Assembly: GCF_900187565.1 (NCBI RefSeq)
Contig: NZ_FYED01000004.1
Coordinates: forward strand, 310,001-374,000
Direction of reading: 5' to 3'
Source: Pseudomonas sp. Irchel 3A7
GTDB taxonomy: Bacteria > Pseudomonadota > Gammaproteobacteria > Pseudomonadales > Pseudomonadaceae
DNA length: 64,000 nucleotides
The notes beneath the pieces were generated by a model. The model saw only the letters and a program-made list of their open reading frames with translations, did no database searches and was not told the DNA's origin. Below, one piece after another: positions 1 to 8,876 of this stretch (within the stretch, counting starts at the first letter, position 1; the number at the start of each line of letters is the position of its first letter). A program made the position numbers and the translations under genes.

Positions 1-508
1 CGTCGTCGATGGCGATGCCTTGCGCACGCATGGCCTTGATCAAATCGGCGCGGGTGCCGGGCAGGTTGAGCATGGTTTCGGCGCGCAGTGCCGCGACTTC
101 TTCGGCGCTGTAGGGCTGGTAATGCGCAGGCATGCTCGCGCCCGCCATGCCGTCTTCGCGCATCAGCCAGTTGAGCAGGTCCGCCAGTTGCGCATTGTTC
201 AGCGCCGACTGCGACATGCCCGGCACGCGCACCAGGAATTCGCGGCCGCCAGGGACTTTCAGGAAGTTACCGACAAAGCCTTTCATCCGCGGCGTGTCGT
301 TGGCCGCTGAACCCGTGCCGTCGCCCAAATGGCAGCCGGCGCACTGCAACTGGTAATTCACGCCGACGCTGTAGCCGGCATCGCTGATGGCTTTTTGCGG
401 GGCTTCGTTGCCGGGTGCATGACCTTGGTTGGGATTGGGAATGGCCCGGGCTTGTGCGAGTGGAGTGGTCATGAGGCAGACAAGACCAACAATCAGCAAC
501 CTGCGCAT
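1..508 (-). CDS. c-type cytochrome, partial (3' end outside window)
   Basis: Reading leftward from the ATG at 506-508 gives an uninterrupted frame to the window edge. It opens with a hydrophobic signal peptide (MRRLLIVGLVCLMTTPLAQA). A single haem-binding motif CAGCH lies near residue 55, and Met residues further on could be the sixth ligand, so this is a periplasmic class I cytochrome c. It is the last visible gene of the minus-strand amine dehydrogenase region, separated from aauA by a terminator and a REP pair, so it is probably transcribed separately. A role in carrying electrons from the TTQ enzyme is suggested by position only. The C terminus cannot be seen. Confidence 0.85.
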   Translation of the reverse strand, partial: MRRLLIVGLVCLMTTPLAQARAIPNPNQGHAPGNEAPQKAISDAGYSVGVNYQLQCAGCHLGDGTGSAANDTPRMKGFVGNFLKVPGGREFLVRVPGMSQSALNNAQLADLLNWLMREDGMAGASMPAHYQPYSAEEVAALRAETMLNLPGTRADLIKAMRAQGIAIDD

Positions 509-533
509 AAAAAAACCTCTGCTGGCGATTTTG

Positions 534-634
534 TGTAGGAGCGAGCTTGCTCGCGAAAAACTCAAGGACGACACGGGCTCCAGGGAGAACGCGTCATCGT
601 TCACGTCCATCGCGAGCAGAGCTCGCTCCTACAT
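534..634. repeat. REP doublet (inverted pair)
   Basis: Two imperfect palindromes with core GGAGCGAGCTTGCTCGC and its reverse face each other over about 50 bases. They lie between the aauA terminator and the cytochrome c gene. This is the typical Pseudomonas REP doublet. Confidence 0.85.
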
Positions 635-639
635 ACAAG

Positions 640-670
640 AAAAAACGCCGGTTGCGTGAGCAACCGGCGG
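640..670 (-). terminator. Rho-independent terminator after aauA
   Basis: On the minus strand a GC-rich hairpin with arms CCGCCGGTTGC and GCAACCGGCG is followed directly by a T run (GTTTTTTC). It starts about 10 bases beyond the aauA stop, so it should end the aauB-mauE-mauD-aauA transcript. Confidence 0.8.
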
Positions 671-679
671 TACAACGCG

Positions 680-1201
680 TTAAACCGCCACGCCACGAAT
701 GATCGAAACGGTGCAGTGATAGATGTGCGATTTGGCGGCCAGGCACCAGTTCACATCGTTGTTGTTGAACGGGCGGTAGGCCGGTTCTTCACTGTCGTTT
801 CGGGTGCAGGCGCACTGGGCGCAGCTTTGCTTACCGCAGCAGTCGTTGTACGAAATGATGTAGTCCTTGCCGTCGGCCGGGTTGCGGCAGGTACCAATCC
901 AGGTGACTTGCGAGGCCTCGGTGCCCGGTGGGCAGGAGGTCACCGAGCCACCGCAGCAGCTGCACAGAAACCCGTCAATGGAGCAGTAGCGCCAGTAGTC
1001 GCAGCTGTTCGGATCACCGGGGTCGCCGGCTTTCGGGTCAGTGGCGGCCAGCGCCTTGCTGGTACGGTCCAGCGGCAGCAGCACGGGAAGAGCGGCACCG
1101 GCAACGATCAGCGAGCCCATGCGGGCCAGCAGTTTGCGGCGCGAAGTGGTGTCGGCGACACGGCGCGAGGAGCGCTCGAACAACAGATCCAACAGTTTCA
1201 T
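680..1201 (-). CDS. aauA: aromatic amine dehydrogenase light (TTQ) subunit
   Basis: 173 residues. This is the small subunit of the periplasmic quinoprotein that deaminates primary amines and carries the tryptophan tryptophylquinone cofactor. A long leader has a twin-arginine motif (SRRKLL, residues 20-25) followed by a hydrophobic stretch. The mature part has about 14 Cys, as expected for the disulfide-knitted light chain. Trp101 (WIGTC) and Trp152 (VNWC) fit the two cofactor tryptophans, and Asp120 (NDCCGK) fits the catalytic aspartate; their spacing matches the Alcaligenes aromatic amine dehydrogenase as I recall it. The match is closer to aromatic amine dehydrogenase than to methylamine dehydrogenase. 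It is last in the operon, after mauD, and is followed by a terminator. Likely substrates are phenylethylamine, tyramine or tryptamine. Confidence 0.9.
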   Translation of the reverse strand: MKLLDLLFERSSRRVADTTSRRKLLARMGSLIVAGAALPVLLPLDRTSKALAATDPKAGDPGDPNSCDYWRYCSIDGFLCSCCGGSVTSCPPGTEASQVTWIGTCRNPADGKDYIISYNDCCGKQSCAQCACTRNDSEEPAYRPFNNNDVNWCLAAKSHIYHCTVSIIRGVAV

Positions 1202-1219
1202 GAAGGTCTCCCTGCCTTA

Positions 1220-1840
1220 TCAGTGGCTATGGCCGTGGCTGTGGTCGTGGTCGTGGGGCTGCGCATTGAGGTATTGCTGCAGCGTGGCGTGCTTGAGGTG
1301 CTCGACTTCGAACAGGCTGTCCAGGTGCTCGCGGGAGTTCACCAGGCCTTTGGCGCGCAGGGTGCCGGACTTGTCGATCAGCGCGGCGTACGGCAGCTTG
1401 CCGATCTGGTAGGTCATGCCCACTTCCGGACCGACCACGTAAGTGGCGTCTTCCAGTTTGTGTTCGCGGATCAGCGCTTGCTGGGCGTCCATGTCGCCGT
1501 CGCTGACGAACACCACGTCCAGAGTGCTGGCCTGTTCCTTGGCGATGGATTTGATCGCCGGCAGCAGCGACTTGCAGATCGGGCAGGTCGGCGAGAGGAA
1601 GAACAGCAGTTGCGATTTCTCGCCGGCATAACCGAAGTTCACCGGGCGACCGTGACGATCGGCAGCGGTCACTTGCGGTGCGGCTTCGTTGACAGCCACG
1701 CCTTTGTCCATCATCAGCGCACCGGCCGGGGCCAGACGGCCGTGGAGCACGCCGATCTGACGAACCAGGCCCATGACGACGAACGCCACGGCCACCAGCA
1801 ATACCCAGAGCAGAACGTTGGAAACGATCAAGCCTTCCAT
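1220..1840 (-). CDS. mauD: thioredoxin-like TTQ maturation protein MauD
   Basis: 206 residues with an N-terminal membrane anchor (about residues 5-25) and a periplasmic thioredoxin-like domain containing the redox motif CPIC (near residue 88). MauD proteins are needed for disulfide formation and stability of the Cys-rich light subunit, and the gene sits directly before aauA. The C terminus ends in an unusual His/Asp run (HDHDHSHGHSH) that could bind a transition metal. It follows mauE by 5 bases, so the two are surely co-transcribed. Confidence 0.9.
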   Translation of the reverse strand: MEGLIVSNVLLWVLLVAVAFVVMGLVRQIGVLHGRLAPAGALMMDKGVAVNEAAPQVTAADRHGRPVNFGYAGEKSQLLFFLSPTCPICKSLLPAIKSIAKEQASTLDVVFVSDGDMDAQQALIREHKLEDATYVVGPEVGMTYQIGKLPYAALIDKSGTLRAKGLVNSREHLDSLFEVEHLKHATLQQYLNAQPHDHDHSHGHSH

Positions 1841-1845
1841 TTTGA

Positions 1846-2385
1846 TTACCTACCAATCAATTTGAGCAGAAGAGGAGAGTTCGCCGCCAGGCCATCGGCC
1901 GCGGCGTAGATGAGCAGCGCGACAGCGGCAGCGGCCAGGGTCACGAAGCCATCGAACACAGTCATGTCGCGGACAATCGGCGCCACACTGGCCAGCAGCG
2001 CCAGCGCCACCAGCACGCTGTTGCGCAGCAGCAGGACCGGGCGCAGCGGTTGCGCCTGGTCAGGGCCTGCACAACCGCAGTCGATGTCACGACGACCGCG
2101 CCACAGGTTGATGCCGATGGCGGCGGCGTACAGCGCCAACAGGCCCGCCGCGCTCAACGCCGCCCAGGGACGGCTGACCGGCACCAGCAACGCGAAGGCG
2201 ATGGCCAGTTCCAGCAGCGGGATCAACCGCGCGCTCGAGCGCACCAGCGCCTCGGGCAGCAGTTGATAGTCGGCAAGCTGTTTGCGAAAGCGCGCCGGCG
2301 CCCGCACCTTGTGGGTCGCGGCGCTGGCCAGCAGCACCGCAATGGCGATGGCGCTGGCAAGGATGAAGATCGGATCTGATTGCAT
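1846..2385 (-). CDS. mauE: MauE/DoxX-like membrane maturation protein
   Basis: 179 residues, very hydrophobic, with four or five predicted membrane segments. The pair of Cys in DCGCAG (near residue 102) is typical of MauE. In methylamine dehydrogenase operons MauE and MauD act together in folding and disulfide formation of the light chain. The order here, aauB-mauE-mauD-aauA, is the standard one, with gaps of 5-18 bases. Confidence 0.88.
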   Translation of the reverse strand: MQSDPIFILASAIAIAVLLASAATHKVRAPARFRKQLADYQLLPEALVRSSARLIPLLELAIAFALLVPVSRPWAALSAAGLLALYAAAIGINLWRGRRDIDCGCAGPDQAQPLRPVLLLRNSVLVALALLASVAPIVRDMTVFDGFVTLAAAAVALLIYAAADGLAANSPLLLKLIGR

Positions 2386-2398
2386 GGCCGGATCTCGT

Positions 2399-3550
2399 TT
2401 AGTAGCTCATGACCTGAGTCGCGGTTTTTGCGACCTTGGCCATGCTGCCGGTGTGCTTGTTGGTCTTGAGGTCGAAGATCTGCAAGCCGCCCTCGACGTC
2501 GGTGCCCAGCAACAGCGGCTTGTCATCGCCGGTGGCTTGCATGCTCCAGATCGGAGCCGGGGCTTCCAGGGTGGCGATTTTCTTGCCGGTCTTGAGATCA
2601 AAAGCCCAGATCAGGGTGCTCGGGTCTTCCCACTTCATCGGTTCGTGGGCGTCGTGCATCAGCACGTACAAGCGGTTGAGCTTCGGCGCGACCGCCATCA
2701 GCTGCCAGCCGCCCGGCGCCCACCCGGCCTTCTTCTCTTCGTCGGTGGTCAGCGACCAGCTCGGCAGAATCTTCGGCGCGTCGCCGCTGAAGTCCACGGC
2801 ACGCACGGTGCCGGTGGTGGTCGTGAAGTAGTAGGTGTCGCCGACGTTGACCGCACGCTCCACCAGCTTCTCCGCGTTCGGGTCGAAGAATGGCGTGCGG
2901 CTGCGCGCGGTTTCCTGGCCCTGGTCGTTGATCGTTACCACTTGCAGGCTGCCGTCGCCGCACAGCGAAGCGAACTTACGCTTGCCGATCGGGTAGTTGA
3001 GCACGCAGCCCGGAATTGCGATTTCGGTGGCGACGGCTTTGCTCTGGGTATCGACCACGGTCACCGAGGTCGACGGGGTGAAGTTGTAGATGTAGACGAA
3101 GCGGTCATCGCCGCTGGTCTTCAGGCCGTAACGCTGGGTCAGCGACTCGGCGCGCTTGTTCGGGATCAACACTTCCCAGGCCGGCGACAGGGTCGAGGTG
3201 TCCCAGGCGGTCAGCACGTCGGTGCGGGTGCCACGGGTGCCACGGGAGTACCAGATGTCGGCGGCGTAGAGGGTCTTTTTGTCATGGCTCAGGGCGGAAG
3301 GCGCGGCAAAACCGGTCGGTACCATGCCCAGCACGCGTTTCTGGTCGGGATCGACCACGGTGACACGGCCGGCGACGAAGCTTTCGAACTCGACATCGAC
3401 GACGAACGCGCGGTGCGGTTCAGCGGGGAATGCCAGGGTGGTCTGGCCGATGCCGGTGTCGGCGGGCAGGTCCGCGCGGGCACTGTTCAAGCCGAGTACA
3501 AGCAGGCTCAGGCCTAGCGCTGACTGTACGGAGATCCTGTTTGTTCGCAT
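2399..3550 (-). CDS. aauB: aromatic amine dehydrogenase heavy subunit
   Basis: 383 residues with a Sec signal peptide (about 1-26) and a seven-bladed beta-propeller-type sequence with repeated short YVxD/VVDxxxKxV units, as in TTQ enzyme heavy chains. Family motifs include a GMVPTGF-like segment after the first blade, ICGDG-like LCGDGSL, and WAPGGWQL. The heavy chain packs around two light chains in the periplasm. It is the first gene of the operon; its start is preceded by GAAGTTCCCCTT on the coding strand and a 250-base gap holding a REP pair. The substrate class cannot be fixed from this subunit alone. Confidence 0.87.
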   Translation of the reverse strand: MRTNRISVQSALGLSLLVLGLNSARADLPADTGIGQTTLAFPAEPHRAFVVDVEFESFVAGRVTVVDPDQKRVLGMVPTGFAAPSALSHDKKTLYAADIWYSRGTRGTRTDVLTAWDTSTLSPAWEVLIPNKRAESLTQRYGLKTSGDDRFVYIYNFTPSTSVTVVDTQSKAVATEIAIPGCVLNYPIGKRKFASLCGDGSLQVVTINDQGQETARSRTPFFDPNAEKLVERAVNVGDTYYFTTTTGTVRAVDFSGDAPKILPSWSLTTDEEKKAGWAPGGWQLMAVAPKLNRLYVLMHDAHEPMKWEDPSTLIWAFDLKTGKKIATLEAPAPIWSMQATGDDKPLLLGTDVEGGLQIFDLKTNKHTGSMAKVAKTATQVMSY

Positions 3551-3712
3551 AAGGGGAACTTCCTGAATTGTTGGTAACGCGGATCGCGGGTGAGTGGGCA
3601 GATTCTGACCCGTGAATAGTGCCTTGCCCGTCCAACCCGGGAATTGCCCTGCCTGCCAAGTGTTTGTGTATCTGTGCCAGTGTCATGCGGGAGCGAAATG
3701 GCGGGGGGAAAC

Positions 3713-3812
3713 TGTAGGAGCGAGCTTGCTCGCGAAAAACCAGAGGGCGCCGCTGGGCATCTGGTTTTCCGCGTTATCGTTTACGAGCATCGCGAGCGAG
3801 CTCGCTCCTACA
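3713..3812. repeat. REP doublet
   Basis: Inverted pair of palindromes (TGTAGGAGCGAGCTTGCTCG and its reverse) between aauB and the histidine kinase gene. The right copy overlaps the kinase stop codon region. Confidence 0.82.
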
Positions 3813-5298
3813 GGGGGGTGGGAGTCATTGCGAGGGGAAGGGAAAAGCTGAAAACAGCGCCACAAGGCTCCAGGTTCTGCGCCCAGATATCGCCGCGATG
3901 GCGGCCGATGATGTTCTTGCACAGCGCCAGGCCAATGCCGTTGCCGCTGACCTTGGACGAAAAGAAGCCATCGAACAGCTTCTCCTGCGCCTCGGCCTGA
4001 ATCCCGCGTCCCCGGTCTTCGATGCGCACCAGCGCTACGTCGTCCTCGGCGCAGGCATGAATGCGCAGCACACGACGTTCGAGGGGCAGGTCGGCCATTT
4101 CTTCGATCGCGTTGAACGCCAGGTTGAGGATCACCTGGCCGATCAACACTTTCTCGCAACTCACCCGCAACGGCTCGGGAGCTGTGATGATTTCGACGCG
4201 TATCAGGCTCGGATCGGCCCGCAGACTGATGAAGTAGCGGGTTTCGCGCAGCAGTTCGTTAAGGTCGACCAGCTCTTCGCTCTGCTCCAGCTTGACCACG
4301 TAGTCGCGCACGCTCTTGATGATCACGGAGGCATGCTCGATCTGTCGCACGGCGTTCTGCAAGCCCCAGGCGACGCCTTGATCGGCGTCGGTCGCGTTGC
4401 CGAGACGAATCACCGCGCCTTCGATGAAATTGCGGGTGGCGGCCAGTGGTTGGCTCAGCTCGTGGGCAATCGCCACGGCCATTTCACCCATGGCGTTGTA
4501 GCGCGCCAGGTATTCGAGTTTTTGTTCGCTGACGCGCCGGGCTTCTTCGGCGTGCACTTGTTCCGTGACGTCGCGGAACAGCAGTAGATGGCCGACCAGG
4601 TCGTCTTCGATTTCGATAAAACGACAGGTCGCGTCGTGCCAGCGCCACTCGCCGTCACGGCGTTGCACTTTGTAATGCACGCCGAACGGCAAGTGCTCGG
4701 GTGTCTCGTTGGACAGCTGCTGCAACAGGCGCTGGCGCGAGGCGTCGTCGCACCAGTCGAGAAAGTTCTTGCCGATCAACTGATGCTCTTTGCTGTTGAG
4801 CAGATGCGCGCCGGAGTCGCTGATAAAGCGAATCTCGCCCTCTGGCCCCAGCACTGCCACGCCTTCGGCCAGGTCCTGCATGAACGCCTTGAGCCGGCTT
4901 TCGAAACGCTTGAGGTCGCGCTTGACCTTGTCTTCCCTGGAAATGTCGCGGAACTGCACCATCAACACATCGCGACCTTCCAGGTGCACCAGCGTCGCCA
5001 CCGCCTCGGACAGTATCTCCACCCCTTGCTTGGAGCGATAGCACCATTCGATGGCGCGCTGGCCCGTGCGCGCGGCGCCTTCCAGCCAACGCAGCCCCAC
5101 CGAACGCCGATACTTCGGCGCATCGCGGGTCATGTCCGGGGCTTTGAGCGGTGTCAGTTCTTCGAGGGTAAACCCCAGCGCCGACAGGGCCGCGGCATTG
5201 GCCCAGAGAATCTCCTTGCTGTGGGCATCGTGAAGAATGATGCACAGCGGCATGGCTTCGATCAGCGTGAAAAAGTCGTTCTGTTTTGGCAAGTACAT
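3808..5298 (-). CDS. PAS-domain sensor histidine kinase
   Basis: 496 residues, no membrane segment, so probably cytoplasmic. Two PAS domains (about 10-130 and 140-255) precede a HisKA domain with H-box IAHELSQP (near residue 285), then an N-box (LNLAFNAIEE), a G1 box (EDRGRGI) and a G2 box (GNGIGLAL). The layout resembles FixL and the kinases that pair with FixJ/StyR-type regulators. No response regulator lies beside it; the FixJ-type regulator at 13740-14369 is the obvious partner candidate. It is divergent from iacA and upstream of aauB, so it may sense an indolic or aromatic ligand. The signal is not deducible. Confidence 0.88.
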   Translation of the reverse strand: MYLPKQNDFFTLIEAMPLCIILHDAHSKEILWANAAALSALGFTLEELTPLKAPDMTRDAPKYRRSVGLRWLEGAARTGQRAIEWCYRSKQGVEILSEAVATLVHLEGRDVLMVQFRDISREDKVKRDLKRFESRLKAFMQDLAEGVAVLGPEGEIRFISDSGAHLLNSKEHQLIGKNFLDWCDDASRQRLLQQLSNETPEHLPFGVHYKVQRRDGEWRWHDATCRFIEIEDDLVGHLLLFRDVTEQVHAEEARRVSEQKLEYLARYNAMGEMAVAIAHELSQPLAATRNFIEGAVIRLGNATDADQGVAWGLQNAVRQIEHASVIIKSVRDYVVKLEQSEELVDLNELLRETRYFISLRADPSLIRVEIITAPEPLRVSCEKVLIGQVILNLAFNAIEEMADLPLERRVLRIHACAEDDVALVRIEDRGRGIQAEAQEKLFDGFFSSKVSGNGIGLALCKNIIGRHRGDIWAQNLEPCGAVFSFSLPLAMTPTPL

Positions 5299-5653
5299 CG
5301 CGCAGCCCTTGGCGGCAGGGGGTGGTGACCGGTGGAACCGGAAGTATGGCTTTTTATACCGGCTCGCGCCCGGGGATGCGCTCAGAGGTAACCGGGGGCG
5401 GTCTAGGGGTTTTCTTTAGTCGGGGGGCTGCACGCACCAATAGTTGCGCCGGGATGTGGTTTTTACACTGGACCGCAATGCAAGGGTGACGCCGATCCCC
5501 TCCTGCAGGAGCGAGCTCGCTCGCGATGAACCCGAGAGCGCCACGGGGTGCCAGGTTTCCAGCGTCATCGTTGACGACCATCGCGAGCATGCTCGCTCCT
5601 ACAAGGGGTGGGCGGTGTCACCCCAACAACAATAAGCAAAACGGAGAAAGCCC
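5299..5653. promoter_or_regulatory. divergent intergenic region, kinase gene / iacA
   Basis: 355 bases between two divergent starts. It must hold both promoters. It contains a REP doublet in its right half (5503-5604) and, near 5400-5425, a CTAGGGG..TTTAGTCGGGG stretch whose reverse strand (AAACCCCTAG) resembles the AAACCACCTAG next to the 14499 palindrome. No confident -35/-10 pair was found. Confidence 0.4.
5503..5604. repeat. REP doublet
   Basis: Two facing palindromes (GGAGCGAGCTCGCTCGCGAT and GCGAGCATGCTCGCTCC) about 50 bases before iacA. Confidence 0.85.
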
Positions 5654-6817
5654 ATGCTGCGTTCAGCGGTCGCGCAACAAGACGCACTGATCGGCGTTGA
5701 CGAGAATGTCGTCGACAGCCAGGCCTTTGCGCAGGTACTCGATGAAGTGCGTCAACGTCGCGACGAATTCGACAGCGTCTCCCACGTGCCACGGGACATG
5801 ATCGAGCGCTTCAAGCAGGTGGGCATCTACCGTGCCGCCACGCCGAAATGCTACGGCGGCGATGCCCTGGCGCCTGCACTGTTCCTGCAAATGATCGAGC
5901 GTATTTCCGAAGCCGACGGCTCCGCCGGCTGGGTCGCCAGTTTCGGCAGCGCCGGTGTCTATCTCGCCGCGTTGCCGCCAGAAACCCTGGCCGAAATCTA
6001 TGCTGACAGTCCCGATCTGGTATTCGCCGGCGGCCTGTTTCCGCTGCAACCCGCCGAAGCCGTGGAAGGAGGCTGGCAAGTCAACGGCACCTGGAAGTTC
6101 GCCAGCGGCTGCAAGGGCGCCGACTTGTTGGGCGTGGGGATCGGCGCGGCGGGCGGCAAACCTCGTACAGCAGTATTTCGCCCGAATCAGGTCGAGATCG
6201 TCGAAAACTGGGAGGTGGTCGGCCTCAAGGGCACCGGCAGCCATGACCTGCGCGTGACCAACAAACACATCGATGAACGCTGGACCTTCATCCGTGGCGG
6301 TGCCGCGACCATCGACGAACCGCTGTTCCGCTACCCGTCGATTGCCTACGCCGCGCAAGTGCTGGCGGTGGTCAACCTCGGCCTGGCCCGTGCCGCCCTC
6401 GACGAAGTCAGCCGCATGGCCGGCGGCGGTGGCATCACCGGCGCGCCGAAAATGGCTGACCGCGCTTATGTGCGCATCGAGATCGCCAAGGCCGAAGCCA
6501 AGCTCAGCGCCGCCCGCGGTTTCTTCTACAACGCCACCGAGCAGGTGTGGAACTCGATCCTGGCCGGCAACCCGGTCACGCCGGAGCAAACCAGCCTGCT
6601 GCGCCTGTCCGCGATTCACGTGTCCCAGGCCGGTGCCGCTGTGGTGCAGAGCGCCTACAGCCTCGCCGGGACCACTGCCATTTACCTGCGCCATCCGCTG
6701 CAACGCTACCTGCGCGACTCGATGGTGGTGACTCAGCACGCCTTCCTCAGCGAAGGGCTGTACGACGGCGCAGGCTCGGTGTTCCTCGGCGTGCCGCCGT
6801 TCCCTGGCTACATCTGA
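5654..6817 (+). CDS. iacA: IAA monooxygenase, acyl-CoA dehydrogenase-like flavoprotein
   Basis: 387 residues with the acyl-CoA dehydrogenase/class D flavin monooxygenase fold: an N-terminal helical domain, a middle beta domain with a WKFASG..D segment, and a C-terminal helical domain ending in PFPGY. In the IAA pathway IacA hydroxylates the indole ring using reduced flavin supplied by IacG. It is preceded by a good ribosome site (CGGAGAAAG). It is the first gene of a run in the exact order A-B-I-H-C-D-E-F known from P. putida 1290, which is the main support for the assignment. The sequence alone would only give a flavin-dependent monooxygenase. Confidence 0.9.
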   Translation: MLRSAVAQQDALIGVDENVVDSQAFAQVLDEVRQRRDEFDSVSHVPRDMIERFKQVGIYRAATPKCYGGDALAPALFLQMIERISEADGSAGWVASFGSAGVYLAALPPETLAEIYADSPDLVFAGGLFPLQPAEAVEGGWQVNGTWKFASGCKGADLLGVGIGAAGGKPRTAVFRPNQVEIVENWEVVGLKGTGSHDLRVTNKHIDERWTFIRGGAATIDEPLFRYPSIAYAAQVLAVVNLGLARAALDEVSRMAGGGGITGAPKMADRAYVRIEIAKAEAKLSAARGFFYNATEQVWNSILAGNPVTPEQTSLLRLSAIHVSQAGAAVVQSAYSLAGTTAIYLRHPLQRYLRDSMVVTQHAFLSEGLYDGAGSVFLGVPPFPGYI

Positions 6818-6859
6818 ATTCCATCCCGATTTTTATACTTAAGCTCAAGGATCAAACAC

Positions 6860-7231
6860 ATGTCCCAAGCTACCCAGGAACCGTTGCGCGTCGTCTTCTG
6901 CATCGGCATCACCCAAAACTTTTTCGACCTGCCCACTGGCGAAGGCCTGAGCGTGTGGAAGGGCTTCAGCCGGATGATGGCGGACCTCGGCGCGATGCCC
7001 GGCATCACCGTGCTTGGCGCGATGGATGACGACCGCCTGATGGTCGGCCCGTCCACCACCTCGCCGTGGACCGTGTACATCATGGCCGACGTCGACTGCC
7101 ACCAGTCGGTGATCGACGCCTGCAACCTGTTCCGCACCACGCCGGTGAACGAATACAGCCTGTGGCGATACGCCAAGGTCGAAGCGCGCATCGGTCGCCC
7201 ACTGACCATCCCTGATGCGGCCAAGGTGTAG
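6860..7231 (+). CDS. iacB: IacB-like small protein
   Basis: 123 residues, no signal peptide or membrane segment. The sequence looks like a compact alpha/beta dimeric protein of the ferredoxin-fold kind (VVFCIGITQ near the start, VYIMADVDC in the middle), but I recognise no catalytic motif. It is named for its place between the monooxygenase and the SnoaL-like gene, as in other iac clusters. Its role in IAA breakdown is undefined; an EthD-like or accessory function is possible. It lies 43 bases after iacA and 3 bases before iacI. Confidence 0.8.
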   Translation: MSQATQEPLRVVFCIGITQNFFDLPTGEGLSVWKGFSRMMADLGAMPGITVLGAMDDDRLMVGPSTTSPWTVYIMADVDCHQSVIDACNLFRTTPVNEYSLWRYAKVEARIGRPLTIPDAAKV

Positions 7232-7234
7232 GCC

Positions 7235-7705
7235 ATGAACGAGGCCTTGCTGCAGCGTCTGGCGACGCTCGAAGGGGAAAGCGCAGTGCGTCGCTTGATG
7301 GCGCGCTACATGGACCTGTGCGACGTGCCGAGGGCGCCGACCCAGGTCAGCGACCTGGCAGCGCTGTTCTGCATCGATGCGATCTGGGAAGGCATTGGTC
7401 GCGAGACCGCACAGACCTTCGGTCAACATCGTGGACGCGAGGCTGTGGCTGCGTTTGTCGGTGGTTACTTGCCACCGTCGGACCACTTTCAGCTGAACCT
7501 GCATTACCTCACCAGCGAGTCGATTCTGGTCGACGGTAATACGGCGCAGGGGCAGTGGATCATGCAGCAGATTTCTACCTATGCGGATCAGCGCAGCGAA
7601 CTGTTCGGCACCCGCCTGAACATCGATTTTCGCTGCGTCGACGGCACCTGGCTGATCGCGCATTTCCGCACGCAACGCCTCTTCAACCAGGAGCTGAGCG
7701 CATGA
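7235..7705 (+). CDS. iacI: SnoaL-like/nuclear transport factor 2 fold protein IacI
   Basis: 156 residues of the SnoaL-like (NTF2) fold: an N-terminal helix with RLMARYMDLCD, an acidic ALFCIDAIWEG strand, and a C-terminal FRCVDGTWLIAHFR strand typical of the family and of ring-hydroxylating dioxygenase small subunits. Some such proteins are cyclases or isomerases acting on small ring compounds. In iac clusters it sits between iacB and the amidase. Its stop overlaps the iacH start as ATGA, so the two are translationally coupled. Confidence 0.82.
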   Translation: MNEALLQRLATLEGESAVRRLMARYMDLCDVPRAPTQVSDLAALFCIDAIWEGIGRETAQTFGQHRGREAVAAFVGGYLPPSDHFQLNLHYLTSESILVDGNTAQGQWIMQQISTYADQRSELFGTRLNIDFRCVDGTWLIAHFRTQRLFNQELSA

Positions 7706-8823
7706 GCACCTTCATCAGCGAATTCCTCCTCGGTGGCAACGGCAAACGCGTTGCCATCAAGGATTCCATCGACATCGCCGGTTACCCGACCCGCTCCGGC
7801 AGCCGTGCTTTCGCCAACGCTCCGGCAGCGACTGAAAACGCCGAAGTGGTCGACGCGATTATCAAAGCCGGCTGGCAGATCGTCGGCAAGACCAACCTGC
7901 ATGAACTGGCCTTTGGCGTCACCGGCATCAACGACTGGACCGGTACGCCTGTGAATCCGCAAGCGCCGGACCGGGTGCCGGGCGGTTCCTCCAGCGGTTC
8001 AGCTTCGGCGGTCGCCGCAGGGCTGGCGGACATCGCCATCGGCACCGACACCGGTGGTTCGGTGCGGGTGCCAGCGGCGTGCTGCGGGATTGCCGGACTC
8101 AAACCGACTTACGGTCGAGTCAGTCGGGTCGGCGCGCATCCGTTGGCCTCCAGCCTCGATTGCGTCGGGCCGTTCGCCAGGACGATGGACGACCTGATCG
8201 CGGCCATGCAGGTGATTTGCCCAGGCTTCGACGTTCAGGGGGTGCCCGGCGATGGCGCCAAAGTCGGCTTTCTTGAAGTGGCGTGCGAAGCGCATCTGCA
8301 AGCCAGTCTGGGTGCCGCTGCCGACCGCGCCGGTTGGCATCGCAGCAGCCTGCACCTGAGTGAGTTCGAAGCCGCGTTCACCGCCGGCCTGACCGTGATC
8401 AATTTCGAAAACTGGGCGGCCTTCGGTCATCTCACGGGCAAAGGCCTGATCGGTGCCGATGTCGAACAGCGCCTGCTGGCCGCCAGCCGCACCACCCGCG
8501 AAGAACTGGCCCAGGCCGAAGCGGTGCGCAGCCGGTTCACCCAACAGGTGGATTCGGCGCTGGAAGACTTCGCCGTGCTGTTGCTGCCAACCATGCCCAG
8601 CCTGCCGCCGACCCTGAGCGAAGCGCGCAGCGGCAGCAAGGCGGTGGCCGGCATGACCCCGCTGGTACGGCCCTTCAACCTCAGCGGCCATCCGGCGCTG
8701 ACGGTACCGGTGGAACTCGATTGCGGCGGGCTGAAAGTCGGCCTGCAAATCGTCGGCCGTAAAGGCCAGGACGAACTGGTCTGCGCCTTGGGTGCGCAAC
8801 TGCAACAGAGCATGGCCGGTTAA
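7702..8823 (+). CDS. iacH: amidase-signature hydrolase IacH
   Basis: 373 residues from the ATG that overlaps the iacI stop. The amidase signature is clear: KDSIDIAG near the N terminus gives the catalytic Lys, and GGSSSGSASA with GTDTGGSVRVPA gives the cis-Ser and nucleophile Ser. It is related to GatA and to indoleacetamide hydrolases, so it may hydrolyse an amide intermediate or IAA conjugate. Several in-frame GTG/ATG codons lie upstream inside iacI but would overlap it heavily and are not used here. It is in the middle of the iac operon, 53 bases before iacC. Confidence 0.87.
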   Translation: MSTFISEFLLGGNGKRVAIKDSIDIAGYPTRSGSRAFANAPAATENAEVVDAIIKAGWQIVGKTNLHELAFGVTGINDWTGTPVNPQAPDRVPGGSSSGSASAVAAGLADIAIGTDTGGSVRVPAACCGIAGLKPTYGRVSRVGAHPLASSLDCVGPFARTMDDLIAAMQVICPGFDVQGVPGDGAKVGFLEVACEAHLQASLGAAADRAGWHRSSLHLSEFEAAFTAGLTVINFENWAAFGHLTGKGLIGADVEQRLLAASRTTREELAQAEAVRSRFTQQVDSALEDFAVLLLPTMPSLPPTLSEARSGSKAVAGMTPLVRPFNLSGHPALTVPVELDCGGLKVGLQIVGRKGQDELVCALGAQLQQSMAG

Positions 8824-8876
8824 TCGCCAGCCGTCTCTGAAACGAAATCATAAAAAGAAGCCATGAGGAGAACCGC

